NCBI GenBank assembly: GCA_001510575.1
Contig: LNGK01000011.1
Span: forward strand, 310,001 to 374,000
Origin: Knoxdaviesia capensis
Lineage: Eukaryota; Ascomycota; Sordariomycetes; Microascales; Gondwanamycetaceae
DNA length: 64,000 nt
Direction of reading: 5' to 3'
The notes under the pieces were generated by a model. That model was given only the letters and a program-made list of their open reading frames with translations, did not search any database and was not told the DNA's origin. This document shows, in pieces, positions 12,601-23,694 of this stretch. The translations under genes and the position numbers were made by a program. How positions within the stretch are numbered: position 1 is the stretch's first letter; each line of letters opens with the position of its first letter.

Positions 12601-13529
12601 GTTCATGACGACGTTGATGCTCTCGGAGCGGTCTATAAGGGCCCGGGCCTCTCGATCGAAGCGATTCATGGCGGTTTTGGGAATATCGAGGGCAGCAGAT
12701 ATATCGGGCGTGCGGTTTTTCTGCAATTCGTACGTGGCGCGAGACCGATCTCGTCGCGCAACGGCGCTCTTCGTCTCAATGGCGAATTGTGTCTTCAAAG
12801 TCACATAGTCGATTAAGCCCACGATATCTGCCTCTAGGGTCGAGCCGCCGATGGCAGGCGCGGGGTCTGCGTTGTGAGATCCGTTGGAGGGAGCATTTTG
12901 AGTATCTGTGTGAGCAAACGCATAAAGCCCGCCCGTAGTTTTACGGTCGCGAGGACAGGTGGAAGTTGTTAGCAAAAAAGAAGTTGCACAGAAAGAATCC
13001 CAGACATGTGAGGTGAGAGTCGGCGACAGATCTAGATCACCAAAGAAAGCCCGGGAAGCAGGTCACTGAGGACCGCTCCTTCCTCGCGTCGAGGCCCGAG
13101 TGAGTCATCAAGGGAGCATAGAATCAACGAAGGCGTTTGAAGCCAGAACCAAAGAGCAAGATTGCAGAGAGAGCGCGAGAAAGAGAAGAAGAGAGGGGAA
13201 CGGTGAAGAGAGCGGGAGTGAGTGGGAGTGAGAGATGATTCACCTAGAGACGGCCGAACGGCGGGTGTTGAAGAGGAAGACGCTGTGGCCGGCGTTGACG
13301 ATGAGGAGTTCTGGGTAGCATTCTCTCGAGGTTTGGCTTTTCCGCCGTCGAGTGATGTTGTCGAGGGCTTGCGAGAGATACGGAATGTGCCGTGGCTGTC
13401 GGAGCTCAGCGTGCGGATGAGAGGGTTCTTCGCGGTGGTGGTCGGAGCCGGAGCCGGAGTGCTCTTCTTCTTCTTAAGGCGTGGAGGCGACGACGACGTA
13501 ATATCGGAAGGAGAGCCTGTGGGCGACAT
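9682..13529 (-). CDS. Coiled-coil protein with Gln-rich C-terminus
   Basis: Two exons: 13529-13244 and 12905-9682, giving 1169 aa. The 338-bp intron has donor GTGAAT, a GCTAACAAC branch site and acceptor CACACAG; both sides meet in phase at an Asp codon. The distance from branch point to acceptor (about 65 nt) is long, so the acceptor is the weakest part of the model. I chose the ATG in AAAAATGTCG at 13529. Residues 1-95 are Ser/Thr/Pro-rich with a KKKK patch. Residues about 110-560 are rich in heptad-like helices (for example QQMADMQRQTEQLRETVAKQ). A second helical block lies near 690-800, and Gln/Pro-rich sequence with long poly-Gln fills about 877-1077. The C-terminus contains KRRRPETD, a possible nuclear signal. 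I do not recognise the family. A nuclear scaffold or transcription-related role is possible but not shown. Confidence 0.75.
9960..10560 (-). repeat. CAG/CAA repeat tract coding poly-Gln
   Basis: Interrupted CTG/TTG trinucleotides on the plus strand encode long Gln runs, with some His and Pro, in the C-terminal third of the coiled-coil gene. CAA interruptions are frequent, which normally limits slippage. Confidence 0.9.
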
Positions 13530-14683
13530 TTTTGAAAGCGTAAAAGATGCCCACCTAGATGAGTCGCTTCTTGCTTCCAGTGAGGGTGTGGGAGGAAGAA
13601 GAGATCGTGAACATTTCAAACAGGGACGACACCATCAGCTCGGTCCTTAACAATGCCAACAAGGAAGATAGAAGGAGGGACGATGCGTAGAAAGATGTAC
13701 TTAGGAGATAAGGAAAGGGAAAAGAAGAACACGAGAAGAAAATAATCTAGAAAAATCAGTAGGAGAGATAGTTATTGTGGTTTGCCCAGGTTTGTCTTTT
13801 CTTTTTTTTCGCGTGGTTGTCACTTGCTCATTTAATTGTTTGGTTATTTAGTTGTTAAAGTTTATCTACTAGGAGCCAGGGTTGGGTTGATAGTGATTGT
13901 GAGTACTAGGGTTCACTTAATAAAGGTCAGGATCACTATAGGTAAGGCAACGTCTCTAGAGTTTTGGCCCTAACGCTATTGCCTTAGGCACACGAAGGAG
14001 CAGGATATTAGGGTTAGGGCTTTGCTATTGAGGACACCCGATTCACTCTAACCCTTAAAACCGTGGAGTTTTTAGACTTTTTGTATTCATGCTTGAGCCA
14101 TTGTTCTCCGACTTTTGGCATTTATACTAGATTATTATCTATCCCTTGGGCCACCCGGCTGAAAGAACGTGAACAAAGGAATCCCACCACACTACTATAC
14201 ATATCTAAATATATACTAGTTTATCAACCCATGATAATGTTTGTTCATCCCAGACTACTTACTGAACTAAAGTTGTATAGCACCAAGTCACTTGAACGAT
14301 AGGTTGCTGTAGCTGGCCGAATGAGGTAGTTCGTGTGACATTTTGCTACATGACAGGCAGGCAAGGTTTACATGCCAGCTGCACCATACCACATACATGT
14401 GGTGGTGCCTAAATCTATATTTATATATCCTTCTCCCCCCCAATCATTCTCAAGCAATACTTCATCCATCCTCCTGGAGGGGTAGGCACAATTAGGGTTG
14501 AGATATCCGTTAGGGTTAACAGACTGGTTACCTAAACTTTTTTCAACGTCAAGCTCGGATTCCAACATCAACAGCGAAGCTACAAAACTTTCCCCCAACA
14601 CTGCCATCATTGAGTTAAGACATCGTCAGAACTCTCTATCACTCGTTTCTTCTTCTGTGAAATTAAGACATCCATACTCGACC
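13530..14683. promoter_or_regulatory. Divergent promoter between coiled-coil gene and LIN1
   Basis: A shared upstream region for the minus-strand gene starting at 13529 and the plus-strand gene starting at 14684. It holds several telomere-like words: TAGGGTT near 13907, TTAGGGTTAGGG near 14008, CTAACCC near 14047, and TTAGGGTT near 14491 and 14511. A TATA-like TTTATATA at 14420-14427 precedes LIN1 by about 260 bp. No other gene is seen. Confidence 0.55.
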
Positions 14684-16234
14684 ATGTCTTCCCGGTATTC
14701 GGCCGCACGGCCAAACCGTGCTGGCGAAGCCTACGCGCGGACCCACCAAATCAACCGGCGGGGCCACGCCTCCGACGACGGATCGGACGACGAGGCCGCG
14801 GACGCTGGGGGATCCACAACAAAGAAGGTGCGGTTCGACGTGCGGAATCCGTCGGCCTTGGCACCGGCCGCGTCCGATGAGGACGACGATGACGAGGACC
14901 GCGCGTACCTCGACGCCGACGTTATTGGCGGATCGGCGGCGACGAAGCGCGGCGCGGTCAACATCGACGGCTATGCGAGCGACTCCGACAACGAGACCTT
15001 CAACGCGAAAGCGCAGAGCCGGCGCCGGCGCGATGTCGACATCAACAAGGAGTTCGATACGTACGAGGCCAAGGCGGGCGACGCGGGGGCCGGCGCCCAG
15101 AAGACCGCGGGCTCGGACGACGATGAGGACGATGACGACTTCGACATGTTTGGCGGCGGCGGCGACGGCGCGACAGACCAGCCGGCGGGCGACGCCGAAG
15201 ACAACCCGGACTTTTACGCGTCGGGGCGCAAGAAGAAGGACGTGCGCTTCGTCGACGCCACCGACATCGTGCAGGGCGAGGAGCAGGCGAGCCACAGCGG
15301 CGGCCACGTGCACCTGGACGACGAGCTGAGCAGCGACGAGGACGAGGCTGACCGCGCGCTGGCGGCCGCCGAGGAGGACGTCGACCCCGAGGTCGGCGCC
15401 GGCGGGCTCAAGCGCAACGCGCCGAAGATCGAGGCCTTCAACCTCAAGGCCGAGCAGGAGGAGGGCGCGTTCGACGCCGACGGCAACTTTGTGCGCCGCG
15501 CCACTGATGGCAGCCAGCAGCACGATGCGTGGCTCGACGGGCTGAGCAAAGCTGATATGAAGCGCGCCGCCGCCGCGCACGATGCGCGCCGCGCTGCCGA
15601 GGAGATGCGCCGCCGCGCCGACGATTCCGTGCTGGTGGCCGAGTTGCTGGCTGCGCTGGTGCGCCGGCTGGACCGCGGGGAGACGCCGCTGGAGGCGCTG
15701 GCGCGGCTGGGCCGTAGCCAGGCGCGCCATGGCGGCGGGGCGGCCAAGCCGAAGAAGGTCCCGCAGTGGAAGCTGAAGAAGCAGGGAGCTGGCGCGGGCG
15801 CCGCGGCTGCGGGGCCATCCGCCGCCGACGTGGCGGCGCAGGCCCGCATCAAGGCTGCGATCGACGACATCACCGACGCCGCCGATAAGCTGCTGAGCCG
15901 CGACCACGCCGACATCTACGACCAGGAACGCGAGCTGCTGGTGCGCGAGTGGCAGCGCGAGACCGGCGAGCAGTGGCGCGACGAGGAACCGGCCGCCGAA
16001 GACACAGCCGGGGCCGGAGCCGCAGCCGACGTTGCCCCCGAAGCCACCAGCGATGCGACCGCCAAGATGTGGGAGTTCCGGTGGACCGACGGCCGGGATG
16101 GCGGCGCGCGGCAGGGTCCGTTTGAGGCGAAGATGATGCAGGCGTGGCAGGATGCCGGGTACTTTGGCGATGGCGTCGAGTTCCGGGAGGTCGATGGTGA
16201 GGATAGCTGGACGAGAGTTGGCAACTTTGTATGA
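14684..16234 (+). CDS. LIN1: LIN1/CD2BP2-like GYF-domain U5 snRNP protein
   Basis: Single exon, 516 aa, from the ATG in GACCATGTC. The frame is open further upstream, but that extension is not protein-like and contains the likely leader. The N-terminal 350 residues are acidic and disordered with basic patches (KKVRFDVRNPSA, RRRRDVDINKEFDTYEAK, GRKKKDVRFVDATDI), as in Lin1 and CD2BP2. A helical middle follows. The last 55 residues are a GYF domain with WEFRW, QGPFEAKMMQAW and GYFGDGVEFREV, ending at WTRVGNFV. In the family the GYF fold binds Pro-rich ligands, and the protein joins the U5 snRNP during tri-snRNP assembly in the nucleus. It is longer than the yeast and human proteins (about 340 aa) because of the acidic region. 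The family assignment is firm; the splicing role is by family. Confidence 0.88.
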   Translation: MSSRYSAARPNRAGEAYARTHQINRRGHASDDGSDDEAADAGGSTTKKVRFDVRNPSALAPAASDEDDDDEDRAYLDADVIGGSAATKRGAVNIDGYASDSDNETFNAKAQSRRRRDVDINKEFDTYEAKAGDAGAGAQKTAGSDDDEDDDDFDMFGGGGDGATDQPAGDAEDNPDFYASGRKKKDVRFVDATDIVQGEEQASHSGGHVHLDDELSSDEDEADRALAAAEEDVDPEVGAGGLKRNAPKIEAFNLKAEQEEGAFDADGNFVRRATDGSQQHDAWLDGLSKADMKRAAAAHDARRAAEEMRRRADDSVLVAELLAALVRRLDRGETPLEALARLGRSQARHGGGAAKPKKVPQWKLKKQGAGAGAAAAGPSAADVAAQARIKAAIDDITDAADKLLSRDHADIYDQERELLVREWQRETGEQWRDEEPAAEDTAGAGAAADVAPEATSDATAKMWEFRWTDGRDGGARQGPFEAKMMQAWQDAGYFGDGVEFREVDGEDSWTRVGNFV

Positions 16235-16823
16235 TTGTATGATTTTTTCTTTTCTTCTCCTCGTTTCTTCGGGGGATGTAGTTGTTGGGCGGCGTCTTTT
16301 GGTGTGCAAAACTCGGGTGGCGTTTGATGGAACTTCGTTTGCATTATATGTAGGAATGCCAGTCCCGGTCGGACAAAAGTGCCGAAATGTCACAACGAAC
16401 AGGACACGAGTGATACGATCTCCAGAGAGATATGAATGGCACAAGCTGGTGAAATGTCTGACAGCCACAGGTAAACGACATACAAGATCAGTCCCCCATT
16501 TAGAAAAGAACACCACACCCCCCCTACCAACATCAGAACATCGTTGTTCGCCTATCTAGAAAACCAGCAAGGTTGACTTTTTATTTACAGGAACCGATCC
16601 CATTCCTCGTGGTCCAAGAACGCCTCGCCCGGGAAACAAGATAACAAAAAAAGAAAAAAAAAAAGACAAAGGAGAAACTCAAGATACGCATGCGCCACCG
16701 AAGACGAAAAGAGAAAAGAAAAGCAATAGAGCAAACTACCCGAAACTACCGAAAAGGAAACCTGACCGCAACCAACCTGGGGACTTTTCTTCTTCTACCT
16801 ATTCAAACAAGCCGGCTTGGAGT
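16235..16823. other. Convergent 3' region between LIN1 and RVB2
   Basis: About 590 bp between two converging genes. It is T-rich just after LIN1 and A-rich near 16650-16730 (U-rich in the RVB2 transcript), consistent with 3' UTRs. No gene is seen. Confidence 0.6.
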
Positions 16824-18473
16824 TTAGCTGAGGTCCATGGTCTCGCCGTGGCCGTTTGTCACGGAAAACTCGACAGCGCCGTCGTCGCCAATCAGGCGCT
16901 TCTCCGACTCCGCGACGAACTTGACGCTGCGCGCGGGGTCGTAGAACAGCTGGAAGCTGCGCTGCACGTCCTCAATGGCGACCTGCTTGGAGCGGCGCTT
17001 CGCCGAGATCAGCTGCGACGTGGCGATCAGGTTGGACGCGTAGCGCAGGCCGGCCTCCTGGCCGATCTTGGTCAGCAGCGCCAGCGCGTCGGCCGACACG
17101 TCAACCTCCTCCTCGGCGGCGCGGATCAACAGGATCTGCTTGATCTCGTCGCCACTGTAGGTGTGCGTGTGAATGATGGCCACGCGGTCGAGGAAGTCGA
17201 GCGGCAGGCCGTGCGGGCTGCGGTAGTCGGTGCCGCGGATGCGCGAGTGGCCGCGGTTGCTCGCCATGATCACCACGGGCGCGAGCTGGTCCTCCAGCGC
17301 GCGGTTGATGTACGAGAAGCACTCAATGTCGAGCATGTGCACCTCGTCGATGAAGAGCACGCCCGGCACGATCTCGGCCTTGCCCTCCTCCTTCCACTCG
17401 CCGACCTTGGTGTTGATCTGGTCGCGAACCTCGCTGCGGATCTCGCCGGTGTCGCCGCTGAACAGCGACAGGAAGCCCTGTGTGCGCGAGTTGATGCAGT
17501 CGATCTCGTGCAGGGTGACAGTGTGGACGACCTCCTTGCGGCGCTGGAGCTCGCCCTCGGGGGTCTGGAGGAACTTGGTATCGGCACCCATGGCGTCGTA
17601 GTCACGCGACCGCGCAAACGAACGGCCGAGCTTGGTAATCTTTCCGGAGGCCTTGTCGATGGAGATGATGTCGCCAGCCACCACGCGCTCCTTGGTCATG
17701 GCGTCGATCATCTTGGTGCCCATGTCGTAAACAGCCTCCATGTCGGTGGTCTTGATGGTGAGCTTTCCCTGCTTGGCGGCGCCGGTAACCGAACGGTCGA
17801 TTTGGATCTCCACCACTTCGCCCTCCATGATTTCGTTCTCCTCCTTGATGCGCACGCCGATCGACTTGCGGAAGGCCTGGGTGAGGGCCTCGGTCTTGGA
17901 CATTTCGAGCGAGAAGATTTCGGAGGCGGCGAGCGAGGTGAACGGGACGTCGGCACCGAGAGACTGGGCCATGCCCATGGCGATGGCGGTTTTTCCGGTG
18001 CTAAAGAAATAAATTGGAGAACCGTTAGAATCATCGTCGATGTCGTTGGACTCCGACATACAGCCGCGCCATCAACAGCACACAATTGCTTGGAATGGAA
18101 GGAAGCTCTGCTTACCTGGGAGGTCCAGCAATCAGCACAGCGCGCCCGGCAATCTTGCCATCCTTGATCATCTGCAGAATGATAGCTGCAGCCTTTCGCG
18201 CCTTCTCCTGGCCAACAAGACCCTGTGAAGCTGCCCGGGGTTCGAGGGACGTGCTGTCGACGCCCAAGCCGCGGATATGAGAGTGTGAGGCGATGAGGTT
18301 CAGACCGCGCAGGTCCTTGGACTCGCCGACGGTCACGACGGGCTATCGAGAGAGAGAGAAAGATGGGATTCGGTTAGTATGGAGATACATCTTTCGGAGA
18401 GGCCCAGCTCTGTGATCGTTGCGAACGAGGGTGGAGGGAAGCAGGGAAGGAAAGGCAGACGTACAGCAGCCAT
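16824..18473 (-). CDS. RVB2: RuvB-like AAA+ ATPase 2 (reptin)
   Basis: Three exons: 18473-18465, 18342-18116 and 18000-16824, giving 470 aa, the normal length for the family. The first exon is only nine bases (Met-Ala-Ala). Introns of 122 and 115 bp use GTACGT/ATAG and GTAAGC/TTTAG and join in phase, the second inside Walker A. Walker A GPPSTGKT lies at about 76-83 and Walker B LFIDEVHMLD has Asp297-Glu298. The insertion containing EGEVVEIQIDRSVTG and the phrase GHGETMDLS at the C-terminus separate Rvb2 from Rvb1. Rvb1-Rvb2 hetero-hexamers drive INO80, SWR1 and TIP60 remodelling and box C/D snoRNP and PIKK assembly (family knowledge). A divergent promoter is shared with UFD1. All key ATPase residues visible are intact. 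Confidence 0.97.
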
Positions 18474-19231
18474 TGCAACTTCGTGATGGTTAGTAGAAGA
18501 AAGGAGACGAGGATAGTAAGAGCTGGACACTTGGAGTGTTCAAGTTGTTTGGTGGTTGTTTGTGGAGAGAAAGGAAGAAGATAAAGAAGCATGAAGATGC
18601 AAGTTCTTGAACCAGAGAAAAACATCTTGAAGAAAACAGTAGTTCTAGGTCAAAAGTCTGCATGCAGGACACCCAGGTCAAATCTCTATGTACAGGCCAG
18701 AATCGACTTTTGGTTATCAATCAAATTGTGGCACCCTAAGCCAGCATTGTGGCGTTAACTGTGGCTCACTATTTACGCACTCATCTAGAGCTCCAGCATC
18801 TTCTATCTATACGTCTTGCTCTCTGCCTGCTGCTTTTCTTCCATCAACACCTGTGATTCTGTGAATAAAGTGATAATGCCTTTTTCTCTTCTACAGGCAT
18901 AATACATCGCAACTGAATTGTTATTTTCTTTTTCATACCCCTCTTGATTTGTTCTTCTTTGTGTTCTGAACGCTTTATGATTACTGTCACTAATAATCAG
19001 TCGTTAAACCCCACCAAACCGTGACCCCCTCCATAGTCCTCTGCCCTACTCTTGAGGCCCTCCTTTGTGCTCAGTTACTTTTCCTCTGCTACTAGGAGCC
19101 GCTCTTCTTCGTCTCTCTTTTCTTAACCTGTCTACCTGTCTTTCTTACTCTTCTTAACACTACCTCCCCGAGTTATTCCCCCTGTCCCGAACATCTTCAG
19201 CTGTGCTTATCGGCACTAACATCCCCCAGCC
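18474..19231. promoter_or_regulatory. Divergent promoter RVB2/UFD1
   Basis: About 760 bp. The right half is CT-rich on the plus strand (19020-19220), typical of a fungal leader for UFD1. The left half is CT-rich on the minus strand, for RVB2. No gene is seen. Confidence 0.6.
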
Positions 19232-20442
19232 ATGGTAAGGAACCAGCTCTTCAAACCACCTTCTTTCCTTCCTGATTGCTACGGACCCGGGAATCTAACA
19301 TTCCACAGTACAACCCCGGCTTCGGCCCGGGCTTCGACCCGTCAAACCCCGAACACCTCCTCAATGTGGCCCGCTCCACCCGCCGCGTCGCGACCCGCCG
19401 CTTCGACGAATACTACCGCTGCTACCCGATGGCCATGGCGCCCGGCCCGGACCGCCCCGACCTGAACTACGGCTCTAAGATCTTCCTGCCGCCTTCGGCC
19501 CTCGACAAGGTGTCCAAGCTGCACGTGCAGTGGCCGCTGCTCCTCGAGATTGTCAACGGCGAGAAGGGCCGCCACTCGCACGGCGGCGTGCTCGAGTTCG
19601 TCGCCGAGGAGGGCCGCGCCTACCTGCCGCAGTGGATGATGGAGACGCTGCAGCTCGACGTCGGCGACATGATCCAGATCAAGACCACGTCGCTCGAGCT
19701 GGCGCGCCTCGTCAAGCTGCAGCCGCAGTCGGTCAACTTCCTGGATATTAGTGATCCGCGCGCCGTGCTGGAGAAGGCCTTCCGGGGCTTCGCGACTCTG
19801 ACCAAGGGCGACGTGTTCAACTTTGAGTACAACGACGAGACCTACTACATGGAGGTGCTGGATGTCAAGCCGCCGACCGAGAAGATGGGTGTCAGTATGA
19901 TTGAGACTGATGTCGAGGTCGACTTTGCTGCCCCCGTGGGCTACGTCGAGCCGGAGCGGAAGCCCGCGGGTGCCAGCGGCACCAGCACGCCGCGGTCGAC
20001 CGCGGCCGGCAAGTTGGCCGGCGGGCTCCTGCACAGCCACGGCACCATGGCACAGGCCATCGGATACACGGCCATCTCATCGTCGGATCCTACCGCTCTC
20101 GTGTTCACTGGCGAGGGCCACCGCTTGGCACCGGCGAAGAAGTCCAGCAAGACCTCAACTCCGAAGCCGGCCACGCCCGTGCCTACCCCCGCCGCTGCCA
20201 CGAGTGCTATCCCGCAGAGCGCTGCCGGACCGCGGCCACTGCGGCTGGCGCCCAACAAGCTGTTCCTGGGCTACGAGATCAAGCCGTTCAAGTCTCTGGA
20301 CGAGAAGACGAAGGAGAAGGAAGAAGAGAATAAGCCGCGGTTTATGGGCCAGGGCCAGTCGATCCGCAACACGAATAAGCGGAAAGGCGACGAGGAGGAG
20401 AAGAGTGGGAAGTCGACACCTGAGAAGAAGAACTCTCGGTGA
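19232..20442 (+). CDS. UFD1: Ubiquitin fusion degradation protein 1
   Basis: Two exons: 19232-19234 and 19309-20442, giving 378 aa. The first exon is the ATG alone. The 74-bp intron has GTAAGG, branch ATCTAAC and acceptor CCACAG, and the protein then reads MYNPGFGPGF. The double-psi barrel and Nn/Nc domain that bind ubiquitin and Cdc48 follow: RFDEYYRCYPMAM, KIFLPPSALDKVS, GGVLEFVAEEGRAYLPQWMM, SVNFLDISDPRAVLEKAF and FRGFATLTKGDVFNFEYND. A low-complexity tail holds the LGYEIKPFKS segment and basic ends. Ufd1 with Npl4 is the substrate adaptor of the Cdc48/p97 unfoldase in ER-associated and proteasomal degradation. An alternative start inside the intron (19276) would give an unrelated N-terminus and is less likely. 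Confidence 0.93.
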
Positions 20443-20830
20443 TCGCGTTTGCTGCTGGGATTTGTTTCTGTTCTAGAATGGAGAATACATGATTTTTATG
20501 CCCGGTCTTGTGGTTTGCGTTGTATGCTTGTGTGACTGGATGCTTGGTACTCGTCTGGACTGACTGGGGGCCCTGACTTGACATTTCGGAGAGCAAACAA
20601 GTGCGGGCTGGTGCACAATCATGAACATGTAAAAACTGGGGATGGTGCATTGAAACTAAGAATGCGGTTCAGCGAAGGCCATCGTAACACCAGGCCTGTC
20701 TTTCCATTCTTGAGTAATCCGAACAATATTGTCCTTGCACGACAGCCAACTGGAGATCCAATAATCCGTGAGCTAGGAATAACAATGAAACCCTTTTCAT
20801 CCCAATTTTAGACCGAGAGAGCAAAATGCT
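20443..20830. other. Convergent 3' region after UFD1
   Basis: About 390 bp separating UFD1 from the converging Myb-like gene. No coding signal was found. Confidence 0.6.
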
Positions 20831-21672
20831 CTAGATGTGGTCCTGGAAGATCAGCGACCTGTATAGCACAGTTAACATCCAGACTCTTTTTTTTTTCTTT
20901 TTTCTTTTTTCTTTTTTTTTTTTTAAAAAAAAAACAACATTCCTCGTAGAAGGATGAGATAGAAGAACTTACCGGTGTGCCGTATCCTCCTTCTTGATGA
21001 CCACAACAATCTCGTCATCATCCACCTCCTCAACCTTGCGTTCGCGCGCCGCAGCCGCACGCGCGGGCCGCCCGCCGCGCGGAATATCCGCCAGTTTGAG
21101 CGACTCGCTATCGCGATCCGCCGCGCTCTTGTCGGCAAACAGCAGCCGCTTGACATTATCCTTGCACTCCGTCGACACCGGCGCCGCCAGGATCTCGCCA
21201 TCCGAGTCGTCGTCGTCGTAGCCGCCGGTGGACTTGCGCTTGCGTTTGCCGGCGCTGGCGCGGCCGCGCTGTGCGGGGCTCTTGGCCACCAGGTCCAGGC
21301 GCTTGGGCCGGCCGACGGAGTTGCCGGTACGGCTCGTCAGGCCGCTGGCCGCTGGCGCACCGGGCGTGACACCCGGGAGGGGCCGTTCTTCGGCGAACTT
21401 TCTCCAGCGGCGGTAGAAGAGGGCTCTGGTGGGCACTGTTAGTGAGGGGTTTATTTTTTCTTCTTTCGTGGAGACCGAGCGAGAGAGCACAGGAAGGGGA
21501 AGGAATAGGGTAAACAGGCATACTGCAAAGCTCCAGGCGTGCGCTGGTGGCCCCATTGCCGCATGATGGCTTCGACACCGGACCAGTTCGGGTTTGGTTT
21601 CTTGCCGCCGCCTTGGACGATCATGATAGACATGAAAAGGTCGCGCTCAACGGCTTCCGGGGACTGGGCCAT
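20831..21672 (-). CDS. Small Myb/SANT-like DNA-binding protein
   Basis: Three exons: 21672-21524, 21425-20973 and 20858-20831, giving 209 aa. The donors are GTATGC and GTAAGT. The second intron ends at GTTAACTGTGCTATACAG and carries a long T/A-rich tract; the last exon adds only RSLIFQDHI before TAG. Residues about 9-58 (ERDLFMSIMIVQGG, NWSGVEAIMRQWG, GALQALFYRRWRKF) have the spaced aromatic residues of a Myb/SANT three-helix fold. The rest is basic then acidic: GRPKRLDLVAKSP, AGKRKRKSTGG, DDDDSDGE, RGGRPARAAAARERK. It is probably a nuclear DNA-binding or chromatin protein of a fungal-specific family; targets are unknown. It sits next to two other Myb-like genes. The third exon is inferred from splice signals alone; reading past the donor gives a stop at once. 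Confidence 0.75.
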
Positions 21673-22479
21673 CGCGAATACTGTATTTCGGTGGATATGT
21701 GTGAAGATTGCCAACTAAACTGACAGAAAAACTGTTGGAAGATGCAAGTGCACAGGAGGAGGAGGAGAGGAAGAAGATGGTAGGCAGGTCAAAAGAAGGG
21801 AAGATGACCAGAGGAGGAGTGAGGAAGCCTAGATAAAGACACCCGGAGGGGGAAGGGGGATTGCCTTGGGGCATTCGCAACAGGCTCAGGACAGGATGCA
21901 AACGCCATCCTGGTTTATGAACAAACGGGCTTTGTACCACACTGGAAGAGGAGCCCTCGATTCAGAAATCATGATATATAGAAAGCATTCTAGGTCATTA
22001 GAAACTTAGCCCAGATACAAGTAGAGATATAGGAGACATAAAGTAGATGCCGGAAACACAAGCCAGGCTTGAACCCATACTCCTAAGGGACCAAAACACA
22101 AGAAAACCCCCATCACTGAAAACCTCTACCATCCATATATAAGATGGGGAGGGTGTGGAACACAGAGCTGTGGGACGGCAAGGTGCAGCCAACAGTCGAA
22201 GAGGGGCAGGGGACAGGGTGGTGAAAAAACAGAACAGAGATATCATAGAGAACATGCCATTTGCAAACGAGAACGAAAAAAAAGAACCGGAAGCTGGGTC
22301 TAGCCTAACTCGCTGTCGATCATCCTAGACACGAAAAAAAACACGTGGGCATTTCATAATCATACATTGCTCAGACCTGCCAGAGCAAACGCCGGAAGAA
22401 CGCTGGCTCCCTCCCCGGCCCGGGACGGGAAAAGGAGAGAGAGGCGTAGGTGGCGTTGGTGGCGGGACGAAGAGGGCGG

Positions 22480-22517
<38 letters not shown>

Positions 22518-22694
22518 AAGATAGCGGGAGAGGGGGAATTTGTTGGGCGAGAGAGAAAGAGGAGCGAGTAAAGAGAGCAGGTAGGGAAACCAGGCGAGAC
22601 TCCTCTTAGAAAATCTAGTGAGATATATCTATGGAGGCGTGCTGTTATGTGGTTTCTGGGATTCGTCTTCAGCCTAGAGGCGGAAAGATGCGTT
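21673..22694. promoter_or_regulatory. Upstream region of the first Myb-like gene
   Basis: About 1 kb between the start of one Myb-like gene and the 3' end of the next, both on the minus strand. It holds a (GA)n tract at 22485-22514 and CT-rich minus-strand sequence near 21720-21860 that fits a leader. No gene is seen. Confidence 0.5.
22485..22514. repeat. (AG)n microsatellite
   Basis: A pure AG run of 30 bases in the intergenic region between two minus-strand Myb-like genes, inside a longer purine-rich stretch. Confidence 0.95.
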
Positions 22695-23694
22695 CTACGG
22701 ATCTCCGTACGTGAAGCTAGGTGAAGGAAGAACGCGTTAGTTACGGATATTCCAACTCGGAGAAACAGACATCACTCACTACCCGAAAGGACGGGAACTC
22801 ACGTAGGAGACGAATACGAGTCATCCACATCGCCCTGCTGACCAGGTGCGACCTGGAGGGCGAGAACAGCATCGTCATCATCGATGGTCATGCTGGGACC
22901 GGGATCGCCAACCACCACACGCTGGCGCTTGGACGGGGGCTCAACACCGGGGTCGTGGGCGCCCATCAGCGTCTCCTCCAGCGCGGGGTCGACAATCACG
23001 CCACCGGGGCCGGTACCGCCGGGGCCCCCAAGCGTCGCGGAGAGTTGGTGGTGGTGTTGGTGGTGGTGGACGGGGTGGACGGTGTGCGGGTGGTGCAGCT
23101 GGGCGTGGTGGTGGTGGGTGTGCAGGTCGACGGGGGGCACGGTGGCGCCCAGGTGGTGGTCGAGCGGACCGACCGGGGCCGGCGGGATAGGCACGAGGCC
23201 GGTGTCGTCGGCGAAGGCGTGGCCGTCATCGTCGTCGTCGGGGCCGAGGCTGACCTCGAGCGAGTCCTCGGCGTCGATGCTTTCGGCTCCAGCGCTGATG
23301 CTCTTGCGGGGACGGCCGCGACCGGGGCCGGGGCGGCGCGTGATGGGGTTCAGGGTGGGGTCGACGCGGCGAGGGGGGTCGATTCCGGGGCGAGCGGGTT
23401 CGTCCTTGTTCTGGGCACGGCGTAGACCCTGGAAATGTTGCCTGTATGGGAGGGAAAAAAACGTATTAGCCCGGCGTTGCTCACACCATTGGCCCGAGCC
23501 GCCGGCTGAGCCGGGGATGGGTACGGAACGGGGAGAACTTACCGGCACCCCTCGTTCGTGAAGCCATAACCCATAGTCCGCATATGATTGCCAATAGTGA
23601 CCCAGTCAGAGCCACTAATGACACCAATGTTCTTCACAGACAGGATTGTAAAGAACAGGTCCTTGTCTGCTTTGTCATTCCAGTTCTTATTCAT
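22695..23694 (-). CDS. Myb-like DNA-binding protein (NWNDKADKDLFFTIL family)
   Basis: Three exons: 23694-23543, 23441-22803 and 22716-22695, giving 270 aa. Introns of 101 and 86 bp use GTAAGT/CATACAG and GTGAGT/CACCTAG, the second with a clear ACTAACG branch site. The last exon adds FTYGDP and a stop. Without the second splice the frame stops in the donor (ACG TGA), so an intron-retained form would lack only six residues. The N-terminus is a Myb/SANT fold: MNKNWNDKADKDLFFTIL, GSDWVTIGNHMRTMGYGF, NEGCRQHFQGLRRAQNK. This pattern is typical of a conserved family of filamentous ascomycetes. Then come RPGPGRGRPRKS (an AT-hook-like basic patch), an acidic stretch, a His-rich block (HHHHAQLHHPH, HHHQHHHQ) and PSKRQRVVV, a likely nuclear signal. 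It is probably a nuclear transcriptional regulator; targets are unknown. Confidence 0.82.

Noticed and set aside
14663..16516. 617-residue minus-strand open frame
   Set aside because: Antisense of the LIN1-like gene; its length comes from GC-rich third positions, and the plus frame has the GYF domain.
16848..18167. 439-residue plus-strand open frame
   Set aside because: Antisense to RVB2; runs through its introns and has no recognisable domain.
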